Source: Nitrospirota bacterium
Lineage (GTDB): Bacteria; Nitrospirota; CAKKRA01; 9FT-COMBO-42-15
Reading direction: 5' to 3'
DNA length: 6,235 nt
NCBI GenBank assembly: GCA_023248415.1
Contig: JAHFEP010000175.1
Coordinates: 1 to 6,235 of the forward strand
A program made the translations under genes and the position numbers. Positions 1 to 4,861 of this stretch are shown here, piece after piece (the first letter of the stretch is position 1; each line of letters begins with the position of its first letter). Under the pieces are notes generated by a model. The model did not search any database. It worked only from the letters and a program-made list of their open reading frames with translations, and had not been told where the DNA came from.

Positions 1-213
1 CTCAACATCCAATACCTGACTGATATGCTTGCTTGCCTTTTCACAGTCATCAAGGGAGACACCGCCCTTCTTGTCAATAAAGACCCTGAGAAACCAATTC
101 GGCCCGCTTCTTTTATATTCCAAATCTACCAAGTCAATTTCAAAAGAAGACAGGATTGGAATAACTACATCTTTTATAGCCTCAGCGCTGTCTTTTTTTT
201 CTACGGCATCCAT
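1..213 (-). CDS. rimP: Ribosome maturation factor RimP, N-terminal part (runs off the window)
   Basis: Reading the minus strand from the ATG at 213 gives 71 codons open to the window edge. RimP binds the 30S subunit during maturation in the cytoplasm. The visible part matches the RimP N-terminal alpha/beta domain: an initial helix, then 'IDLVDLEYKRSGPNWFLRVF' (about residues 26-45), then the family hallmark IDKKGGVSLDDCEKAS (about 46-61) and the ending QVLDVE. The start is plausible because no earlier in-frame start exists close by, although the Shine-Dalgarno is weak (GGAT, 8 nt upstream). In many bacteria rimP leads the rimP-nusA-infB operon; the rest would lie left of this window, which I cannot see. 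The gene is divergent from the efflux operon and has its own promoter and a leader hairpin. Confidence 0.9.
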   Translation of the reverse strand, partial: MDAVEKKDSAEAIKDVVIPILSSFEIDLVDLEYKRSGPNWFLRVFIDKKGGVSLDDCEKASKHISQVLDVE

Positions 214-224
214 AAAAATTATCC

Positions 225-250
225 AAAAAAAAATGGGCTTAAAAAGCCCA
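225..250 (-). terminator. Terminator-shaped hairpin in the rimP leader (possible attenuator)
   Basis: A perfect 7-bp stem, TGGGCTT (234-240) with AAGCCCA (244-250), closes a 3-nt loop. On the minus strand it is followed by nine T residues (233 down to 225), the form of an intrinsic terminator. It ends only 11 nt before the rimP ATG and lies downstream of the predicted minus-strand promoter, so it sits where an attenuator would. On the plus strand it is also followed by six T (252-257), so it could work in both directions, but no plus-strand gene ends nearby inside the window. Confidence 0.6.
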
Positions 251-270
251 CTTTTTTAGTAAGTGTTACT

Positions 271-285
271 TGTTATTTTATAACA
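271..285. promoter_or_regulatory. Palindrome over the rimP -10 box (operator-like)
   Basis: TGTTAT (271-276), TTT, ATAACA (280-285) is a perfect 6-bp inverted repeat covering the -10 hexamer of the predicted rimP promoter. A second small inverted repeat, AGTAA GTG TTACT (258-270), lies next to it. Such a position suits a repressor site, but in AT-rich DNA this can arise by chance. Confidence 0.25.
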
Positions 286-305
286 TGACAAGATTAAAAA
301 AGCAA
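277..305 (-). promoter_or_regulatory. Predicted sigma70-type promoter for rimP
   Basis: On the minus strand TTGCTT (305-300) is followed, after exactly 17 nt, by TATAAA (282-277). A TGn extended -10 precedes it (TGTTATAAA). The start of transcription would be near 270, giving a leader of roughly 57 nt that contains the hairpin at 234-250. Confidence 0.55.
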
Positions 306-347
306 GGAAAAAATAAAGTGGATTGTTTCTCAGAGCACATTATTTCC

Positions 348-376
348 TTGAAAGGTTTTAACAAGTGTGGTTTAAT
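348..376 (+). promoter_or_regulatory. Predicted sigma70-type promoter for the efflux operon
   Basis: TTGAAA (348-353), a 17-nt spacer, then TTTAAT (371-376), with a TGG extended -10 just before it. Transcription would begin near 383, about 33 nt ahead of the adaptor ATG at 416. It is back-to-back with the rimP promoter. Its position rules out the longer in-frame start at 365, which would lie inside the promoter. Confidence 0.55.
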
Positions 377-415
377 TTAGACTCATTTTCTTGGCTTCTA
401 TTTTTGAGGGAAACA

Positions 416-1456
416 ATGAAAAAACTGATAATAATCCCTTTGGCTGTTATTGTCCTGATAGGAATAATCCTTATCTTCATCTTCTTTAAAAAGGGAGAAA
501 AAGATAACCTTCTCCATACAACAGGGATTATTGAAGGCACAGAGGTCAATCTTTCTGCAAAGGCAGCAGGGAAAATTTCTGAATTATGCTGTAAAGAAGG
601 AGATATTGTTAAAGAAGGCAATGTGGTCATCAGGCTTGAAAGCGATGACATCACAGCATCAGTTAAACAGGCAAAGGCAGGAATTGAAAGGGCAAGGGCA
701 GAGGTAAATGTTTCGGAATCGGCAATAGAAAACTCAAAGGCAAATATTGAAAGCGCTAAGGCTGAGGTGAAGAATGCAGAGGCAGAGATGGAAAGGGCAA
801 AGGCGCAGATGGAGGAGGCAAAAAGGCAAATAGAAAGGGCAACTGCCCTTTATAAGGATGGCTTCATATCAAAGGAAGACCTTGATTTAAAGACAACAAA
901 CTATGATACTGCTGTATCTATCCTTGAGGCATCAAGGGCAAAACTCATGGCATCAATTTCAAAAAAGGATGCAGCCATAGCCCAGCTTAATACCTCTATT
1001 AACCAGCTATCCTCTTCAAAGGCAAGGTTCAAGGAGGCAGAAGCTGGTCTTTCATATCAAATGGCAAGGTTGAATGACACAATAATAAAGGCGCCTGTCT
1101 CTGGCACAGTTGTATTCAAAGCAGCAGAGAAGGGAGAGTTTGTCTCTCCCGGAATTACAATCCTTACAATTGTGGATTTGAGTAATCTATGGGTAAAGAC
1201 AGACTTGGAGGAGACACTGATAGGGCTTGTTGAACTCGGAACAGAGGCAATTATAAAAGCAGAAGGGCTAAAGGATAGAACCTTTAAAGGAAAGATTTCA
1301 GAGATAGGCAGATATGCAGAGTTTGCTACCCAGAGGGATGTCACCCGCGGAAGGCAAGATATAAAAACATTCAGGGTGAAGCTCAAATTGGAGGATAATG
1401 CAGGTATGCTAAAGCCTGGTATGACAGTGAATGTTGATATACCAAAAAAGAGATAA
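416..1456 (+). CDS. HlyD-family periplasmic adaptor (membrane fusion protein) of an ABC exporter
   Basis: 346 aa. It should link the inner-membrane ABC transporter to an outer-membrane channel across the periplasm. Order of parts: a short cytoplasmic MKK, an anchor helix (about 4-24), the first half of the barrel-sandwich/lipoyl-like domain (about 34-75, 'GTEVNLSAKAAGKISEL', 'EGDIVKEGNVVIRLE'), a long Ala/Lys/Glu-rich coiled-coil hairpin (about 80-220), the second lipoyl half (225-254, 'IKAPVSGTVVFKAAEKGEFV') and a C-terminal beta-barrel ending LKPGMTVNVDIPKKR. At the hairpin tip R141, L145 and S152 fit the RxxxLxxxxxxS motif reported for TolC-docking adaptors. The start at 416 is chosen because GAGGG lies 5 nt upstream and the hydrophobic anchor follows at once. 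It is first in a three-gene operon. A vicinal C58-C59 pair is unusual for this position. No TolC homologue is in the window. The closest architecture known to me is E. coli YbhG. Confidence 0.9.
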   Translation: MKKLIIIPLAVIVLIGIILIFIFFKKGEKDNLLHTTGIIEGTEVNLSAKAAGKISELCCKEGDIVKEGNVVIRLESDDITASVKQAKAGIERARAEVNVSESAIENSKANIESAKAEVKNAEAEMERAKAQMEEAKRQIERATALYKDGFISKEDLDLKTTNYDTAVSILEASRAKLMASISKKDAAIAQLNTSINQLSSSKARFKEAEAGLSYQMARLNDTIIKAPVSGTVVFKAAEKGEFVSPGITILTIVDLSNLWVKTDLEETLIGLVELGTEAIIKAEGLKDRTFKGKISEIGRYAEFATQRDVTRGRQDIKTFRVKLKLEDNAGMLKPGMTVNVDIPKKR

Positions 1457-1461
1457 ATAAT

Positions 1462-2469
1462 ATGCAAAAGGCAAATGCCATAGAAGTAAATAATATTACC
1501 AAAAAGTTTGGCCATGTTACTGCAGTAGACAGCGTAAGCTTTAATGTGTCTGAGGGTGAGTTTTTTGGCTTTCTTGGCCCGAATGGCGCAGGCAAGACCA
1601 CACTTATCAGGATGCTCACAACCTTGCTTAAACCTACAAGCGGCAGCGCTATAGTAGCATGTTGTGATGTAGTAAAAAAGGCTGATGCAGTAAGAAGGGA
1701 AATCGGTGTTGTGCCACAGGCAATGACAAGCGACCTTGACCTAACTGGTTATGAGAATATGGATATTTATGGACGGTTCTATGGAATCCCTGCAAAGGAA
1801 AGGGAAGAGCGGATTATTTATCTTCTTGAGATGGTGGGGCTTACAAACAGGGCAAATGACCTTGTTGCAACATATTCCGGAGGGATGAGGAGGCGGCTTG
1901 AGATAGCAAGGGTTCTGGTGCATAGACCAAGGATACTCTTTTTGGATGAGCCTACAATAGGCCTTGACCCTCAGAGCAGGCATGTTGTCTGGGACTTTCT
2001 GAGAAAGCTGATGGAGGGGGATTCAATAACCATATTTCTTACAACACATTATATGGAGGAGGCAGAGGCGCTTTGCAATATGGTTGCTATTATTGATTTG
2101 GGCAAGATAATAGCGATTGGGAGCCCTGATGAGCTTAAATCCCAGATTTTAGGGAATGATATTATTACCCTTACCATCGTCAATCTATCAAAGAGTATTA
2201 TTAATACGATAGAGAAATTACCCTTTGTGCATAAGATTAAGACCGATGACAACAGCATAAGGATTTATGTTGACAGCGGCGCGCATAACTTACCAGCCCT
2301 GATAGATGCAGTAAGAACAGCAGGCGGAAATGTTGCTTCTGCAACTATTCATGAGCAATCACTTGAGGATGTCTTTATACATTACACTGGAAAGACTATA
2401 CGGGAGGAAGAGGCAAAGAAGGTAAGTTTCTTAACAGGCGCTGGTGTCCCATCAAAATGGGGAAGATGA
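1462..2469 (+). CDS. ABC transporter ATP-binding protein (DrrA/YbhF-like, ABC-2 type exporter)
   Basis: 335 aa cytoplasmic ATPase that would power the permease encoded next. All nucleotide-binding motifs are present: Walker A GPNGAGKT (39-46), Q-loop Q86, signature YSGGMRRRLEIAR (138-150), Walker B ILFLDEP (158-164), D-loop GLDP (167-170) and switch histidine H196. After the ATPase core there is a C-terminal extension (about 225-310) ending in the family's 'SLEDVFIHYTG', as in DrrA-type drug and polyketide exporters. The ATG lies 5 nt after the adaptor stop with only a weak upstream purine stretch (AAGAGA), so translation is probably coupled to the adaptor. Length and motifs are normal and I see no damage. 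The substrate is unknown. Confidence 0.93.
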   Translation: MQKANAIEVNNITKKFGHVTAVDSVSFNVSEGEFFGFLGPNGAGKTTLIRMLTTLLKPTSGSAIVACCDVVKKADAVRREIGVVPQAMTSDLDLTGYENMDIYGRFYGIPAKEREERIIYLLEMVGLTNRANDLVATYSGGMRRRLEIARVLVHRPRILFLDEPTIGLDPQSRHVVWDFLRKLMEGDSITIFLTTHYMEEAEALCNMVAIIDLGKIIAIGSPDELKSQILGNDIITLTIVNLSKSIINTIEKLPFVHKIKTDDNSIRIYVDSGAHNLPALIDAVRTAGGNVASATIHEQSLEDVFIHYTGKTIREEEAKKVSFLTGAGVPSKWGR

Positions 2470-2486
2470 AAAGGAGACTTTGAGAT

Positions 2487-3602
2487 ATGGGCAGGCTGCT
2501 CGCTGTAATTGAAAGGGATCTGAGAAAATTCCAGAGAAACCCTGTTGTAGCAGCAATGAGCGTCCTCATGCCAATCCTCTATCTTGTAATCCTTGGGAAT
2601 TCATTTCAGGGTAAATTAAAAGACCTTCCCATAGCTGTTGTAGACCATGATTCAGGCCCCTATTCAAGACGTGTAATAGAAAATCTAAGGGCAATTGAAT
2701 CGGGCCAGAAAATCTTTTCTATTATATACATCAAAGACCAAAAGCTCGCTTTGGATGGTGTAAGAGACGGCTTATACAAGGCTGCCATTATTATACCGCA
2801 TGATTTCAGCAAGAGGGTAGCCATAAAGAAGGTCCCGGAGATAGGCCTTTTTGTTGACAATACTGACGGCATCTCTTCAGAGGCCATAAGAAATTCTGTT
2901 CAAGGGGCAATAAGATTCATTGGGCAAGGATATGTATCAATCCGTGAAAAACAGGATGAGATATATTTAAGAGGTATTGACCTTTACGCAAAGGTTGACT
3001 ACTATCAATCGCTTGTACCAGGTGTTGTAATAATGGCAATATTCCTCGGAACCCTGACAACAGGGGTCTTTAATCTTGTCATGGATAGATTCCTTGGCAT
3101 AGATGAGAGCTATCTGCTTACGCCTTTATCAAAATCACATATAGTGGCAGGGCTTATAATAAGCGGCCTTTCTATAACAACTATTATTGCTGCTTTGGTG
3201 CTTGCCGTGAGCATGTTAATAACCGGTATCCCTCTTTCAAAAGGCTTTGAACAGTGTGCTGCTATATTTTTAGTGGTAGCACTTACAACCCTTTCACTCC
3301 TAAGCCTGATGTTTGTGATCCTCGGGAGGGTAAACCATCCAAGGATTGTTGGAATATTGAGCGGATTTCTTAATGTTATGCTCTTCTTTCCAAGCGGCGC
3401 TGTCTATCCCATAGCAAGCTTTCCTGACTGGCTGAAGGCATTTGCAAAGGTCAATCCAGAAGCGTATGCTGTTGATGCATTGAAGGCCATCCTTTTTAAA
3501 GGCGCTAACATTCAGACAATTTTAGGGGATATAGCTTTTCTCCTTATCTTTACTTCTTTAATGACGACAACTGCAATAATCACCTTTAAGAGGACACTTT
3601 AG
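2487..3602 (+). CDS. ABC-2 type transporter permease (DrrB/YbhS/YhhJ-like)
   Basis: 371 aa inner-membrane subunit. The pattern is that of the larger ABC-2 permeases: a short amphipathic N-terminus, TM1 (about 20-38), a large periplasmic domain (about 40-170, beginning 'LPIAVVDHDSGPYSRRV') and five more hydrophobic segments (about 174-196, 220-247, 255-280, 285-310, 344-366). A likely coupling helix lies before TM3 (FLGIDESYLLTPLSKS, 202-217), and the typical late motif is 'FFPSGAVYPIASFPDWLK' (300-317) followed by VNPEAYAVDALK. AAGGAG at 2471-2476 serves the ATG at 2487. The gene is 17 nt after the ATPase stop. Only one permease is present, so it would work as a homodimer unless a second half is encoded elsewhere; the related E. 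coli YbhFSR system has two permeases. Confidence 0.9.
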   Translation: MGRLLAVIERDLRKFQRNPVVAAMSVLMPILYLVILGNSFQGKLKDLPIAVVDHDSGPYSRRVIENLRAIESGQKIFSIIYIKDQKLALDGVRDGLYKAAIIIPHDFSKRVAIKKVPEIGLFVDNTDGISSEAIRNSVQGAIRFIGQGYVSIREKQDEIYLRGIDLYAKVDYYQSLVPGVVIMAIFLGTLTTGVFNLVMDRFLGIDESYLLTPLSKSHIVAGLIISGLSITTIIAALVLAVSMLITGIPLSKGFEQCAAIFLVVALTTLSLLSLMFVILGRVNHPRIVGILSGFLNVMLFFPSGAVYPIASFPDWLKAFAKVNPEAYAVDALKAILFKGANIQTILGDIAFLLIFTSLMTTTAIITFKRTL

Positions 3603-3624
3603 CAGAGACCTTGCAAGAAAAATA

Positions 3625-3656
3625 AAAGGCTTCAGAAAGAAGTAGCCGCAGCCTTT
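3625..3656 (+). terminator. Stem-loop after the efflux operon (weak terminator candidate)
   Basis: AAAGGCT (3625-3631) pairs with AGCCTTT (3650-3656) around an 18-nt loop, 22 nt after the permease stop. No T-run follows directly, so it is not a classical intrinsic terminator. It might protect the 3' end or mark a Rho-dependent end. The 208-base stretch 3603-3810 holds nothing else clear except the inverted repeat and promoter listed separately. Confidence 0.3.
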
Positions 3657-3736
3657 AGAGCCTGTTGACAAAGTATTTTTATTTTCACATTTTAAAAAAA
3701 TCCTAATGTCTAATTGGTTGCACTAATAACATCGCA

Positions 3737-3776
3737 AACTGATTTCTAATGAAATGTCCAAAGTCATTTATCAGTT
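3737..3776. promoter_or_regulatory. Nested inverted repeat abutting the toxin-antitoxin promoter
   Basis: Outer arms AACTGAT (3737-3743) and ATCAGTT (3770-3776) are perfect, and inner arms AATGA (3748-3752) and TCATT (3764-3768) nest inside. The right arm overlaps the first two bases of the -35 box TTGACA (3775-3780). Toxin-antitoxin operons are often autoregulated through palindromes at the promoter, so an operator is plausible; this is inference. Confidence 0.35.
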
Positions 3777-3803
3777 GACACAATGTAATCTTTTAGGTAA
3801 TAT
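3775..3803 (+). promoter_or_regulatory. Predicted promoter of the DUF433/DUF5615 pair
   Basis: A consensus -35 TTGACA (3775-3780), an exact 17-nt spacer, then TAATAT (3798-3803), a 4/6 match to the -10 consensus. The predicted start is near 3810, directly beside the ATG at 3811, so the mRNA would have almost no leader. No Shine-Dalgarno precedes the ATG, in agreement with this. Confidence 0.6.
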
Positions 3804-3810
3804 TTAAGTT

Positions 3811-4086
3811 ATGGAAACTGTTACAAGGCATTATTACATAGTTCAAAATGACGACATACTCGGCGGCGAACCGATTATTAAAGGAACCAGAACATCTGTC
3901 CGTGATATTGTTGAAAACTGGCGTTTGGGTCTCTCTCCCGAAGAGATAGTTATTCATTTTCCACACCTTACATTGGCGCAGGTCTTTGATGCATTGAGCT
4001 ATTACAGCGATAACCAGGATGAAATTAATACATACATGGAACAGAATAAGATTCCTGAAAACCTCATCCATGCCTCCATACGATGA
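3811..4086 (+). CDS. DUF433 family protein, antitoxin-like
   Basis: 91 aa. The DUF433 signature is clear: ILGGEPIIKGTRTSVRDI (16-33) and then LSPEEIVIHFPHLTLAQVFDALSYY (41-65), a helical region of the winged-helix/HTH type. Members of this family are commonly found next to PIN-like toxins and are thought to act as the antitoxin and DNA-binding repressor (VapB-like). The next gene fits this, with a 4-nt ATGA overlap. The ATG at 3811 is the only sensible start, because the conserved block begins 15 residues later, as usual for the family. No ribosome-binding site is visible; with the promoter placed as it is, leaderless translation is likely. The protein is full length and looks intact. Confidence 0.85.
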   Translation: METVTRHYYIVQNDDILGGEPIIKGTRTSVRDIVENWRLGLSPEEIVIHFPHLTLAQVFDALSYYSDNQDEINTYMEQNKIPENLIHASIR

Positions 4087-4418
4087 TTTTCCTTTACACA
4101 GATGAGAATATTGATGTCCTCCTCAAACCATTACTCCGTGCCAAAGGTCTTACCGTAATCACCACCCAAGAGCAAGCGATGATTGGAAAAGGAGATAGAG
4201 AACAACTGGAACATGCCATAAAACTTAAATGCGCATTCCTTACACATAATCGCATACACTTTGAACAGTTGTTTAACGAACTCGTCAAGGAAGGCAAAGG
4301 GCATTTTGGTATTATTATAGCAACCAGACGAAATGTTTATGAGCTTGCCCGTCGTATTGCCAACTTCCTTGAAAGTCGCTCAGCAAAAGACATCAAAAAT
4401 CAATTGTGGTATATCTAA
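4083..4418 (+). CDS. DUF5615 PIN-like protein, putative toxin
   Basis: 111 aa. The sequence matches the PIN-like DUF5615 family: an N-terminal strand with acidic residues 'FLYTDENID' (3-11, D7 and E8), a central GKGDREQLEHA (35-45, D38), then 'AFLTHNRIHFEQL' (51-63) and the late HFGIIIATRR (74-83). PIN domains are metal-dependent RNases, and this family pairs with DUF433 in VapBC-like toxin-antitoxin modules. RNase activity here is inferred, not shown. Asn56 takes the place where some relatives have Asp (THDR); related proteins with Asn also exist as far as I recall, so I do not call it inactive. Translation is probably coupled through the ATGA overlap, as no Shine-Dalgarno is seen. The stop is 8 nt from the stop of the convergent GIY-YIG gene. 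Confidence 0.82.
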   Translation: MIFLYTDENIDVLLKPLLRAKGLTVITTQEQAMIGKGDREQLEHAIKLKCAFLTHNRIHFEQLFNELVKEGKGHFGIIIATRRNVYELARRIANFLESRSAKDIKNQLWYI

Positions 4419-4426
4419 GTTTCATG

Positions 4427-4699
4427 TCAGCCTCTGTAAATTGCCCTCACAAAAATCCCGCCTTGCCCAGCCGCCTTCGGCGGACGGGCAAGGCGAGCCA
4501 AACCCCAAAACTCAACCCTTGACACTCCTTCACACAAAAGGGAGAAGCTTCTCCTTTGTACCAATTCTACAGGGAGCCGTGGCTTAGTAAAGCGAACTTC
4601 TCCTTGACAATGCTGCTCTAAACGGCGGTTGAGGTCGCTGGTGTATCCATAGTAAAAATGCCCATCCTTGCAACGAAGTATATAAACATAGTATGGCAT
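4427..4699 (-). CDS. Small GIY-YIG domain protein with an aberrant C-terminus
   Basis: 90 aa from the ATG at 4699. The N-terminal half is a clear GIY-YIG nuclease fold of the UvrC/Slx1-like small type: YVYIL (4-8), YYGYT (16-20), DLNRRLEQH (22-30, catalytic Arg candidate R26), then FTKPRLPVELV (37-47). After residue 47 the usual aromatic strand and the helix with the conserved Glu are missing. Instead the frame reads through two inverted repeats and ends with 'ARLARPPKAAGQGGIFVRAI'. The domain is therefore probably incomplete and perhaps inactive, a candidate pseudogene. A GTG six codons upstream (4717) is a possible start, but the ATG fits the family N-terminus and the predicted transcription start near 4701. 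It is convergent with the DUF5615 gene. Confidence 0.6.
   Translation of the reverse strand: MPYYVYILRCKDGHFYYGYTSDLNRRLEQHCQGEVRFTKPRLPVELVQRRSFSLLCEGVSRVEFWGLARLARPPKAAGQGGIFVRAIYRG
4459..4495. repeat. 37-bp GC-rich palindrome inside the GIY-YIG 3' end
   Basis: Arms CGCCTTGCCC (4459-4468) and GGGCAAGGCG (4486-4495) enclose a second perfect stem, CCGCC TTC GGCGG (4471-4483). The stems are separated by 2-nt mismatches (AG/AC), so 15 of 17 positions pair. It looks like a REP/MITE-type dispersed palindrome. On the minus strand GGATTTTT follows, so it could also end transcription. It encodes the RLARPPKAAGQGG tail of the GIY-YIG protein. Confidence 0.75.
4534..4559. repeat. Second inverted repeat in the GIY-YIG 3' half
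   Basis: GGAGAAGCTTCTCC (4541-4554) is a perfect palindrome. It is extended, across a 2-nt bulge (AG, 4539-4540), by ACAAA (4534-4538) pairing with TTTGT (4555-4559). It lies exactly where the protein departs from the GIY-YIG consensus, together with the 37-bp palindrome at 4459-4495. Confidence 0.5.
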
Positions 4700-4707
4700 A
4701 GAATAAT

Positions 4708-4736
4708 TTTGTATCACCAGCGATAGTGAGTGTCAA
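4708..4736 (-). promoter_or_regulatory. Predicted promoter of the GIY-YIG gene
   Basis: On the minus strand TTGACA (4736-4731), a 17-nt spacer and TACAAA (4713-4708), with a TGA extended -10. The start would be near 4701, two bases ahead of the ATG at 4699, so this mRNA too would be essentially leaderless. No Shine-Dalgarno is seen. Confidence 0.5.
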
Positions 4737-4744
4737 GGGCAAAA

Positions 4745-4861
4745 CTACCGGGCGCAGCGAAACCCGATGAAGTCGTACGAGGAAGACGGCGCAGTGACGG
4801 CAATCAGCGCAAAGACACCGGCAGACGTGCCATCGGCCCAACTGCCGCCGCGGAACAGGGC
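4745..4861 (-). other. Candidate DGR variable region (VR) at the 3' end of the FGE gene
   Basis: This covers the last 39 codons including the stop. On the coding strand only 9 of 117 bases are A, against roughly a fifth in the 60 bases just upstream, as expected where template adenines have been mutated. Eleven codons at positions where DGR templates of this family carry Asn (AAC/AAT) all end in C or T: A259, D260, S263, I270-T273, S277, Y279-F281. Several codons between them end in G (ACG262, GCG268, CTG269, GCG274, CCG275, TCG278). The end 'GGGTTTCGCTGCGCCCGG' plus stop is GC-rich, like an IMH site. A small hairpin, TATCG CTGG TGATA, follows about 20 nt after the stop (4725-4712). No template is in the window, so the call is by pattern only. 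Confidence 0.6.

Larger units (their letters stand above)
4516..4739. repeat. Perfect 12-bp inverted repeats bracketing the GIY-YIG core
   Basis: CCCTTGACACTC at 4516-4527 and its exact reverse complement GAGTGTCAAGGG at 4728-4739 lie 200 bp apart, on either side of the intact part of the GIY-YIG gene. The right copy supplies the TTGACA -35 box of that gene and begins 5 nt beyond the FGE gene stop. They resemble terminal inverted repeats of a very small mobile unit. I find no obvious target-site duplication directly outside them. Confidence 0.45.

Noticed and set aside
25..288. Open frames on the plus strand over the rimP region
   Set aside because: They are antisense to a clear RimP N-terminus; their products show no recognisable pattern and they run through the hairpin at 234-250.
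365..415. An earlier in-frame ATG (365) that would lengthen the HlyD-type adaptor by 17 residues
   Set aside because: It lies inside the predicted promoter and directly before the -10 box, and lacks a Shine-Dalgarno. The ATG at 416 has GAGGG at the right distance and gives a normal membrane-anchor N-terminus.
3665..3693. TTGACA at 3665-3670 as a further promoter
   Set aside because: No acceptable -10 hexamer is found 16-18 nt downstream (CATTTT at 17 nt). The TTGACA at 3775 has a better partner and position.
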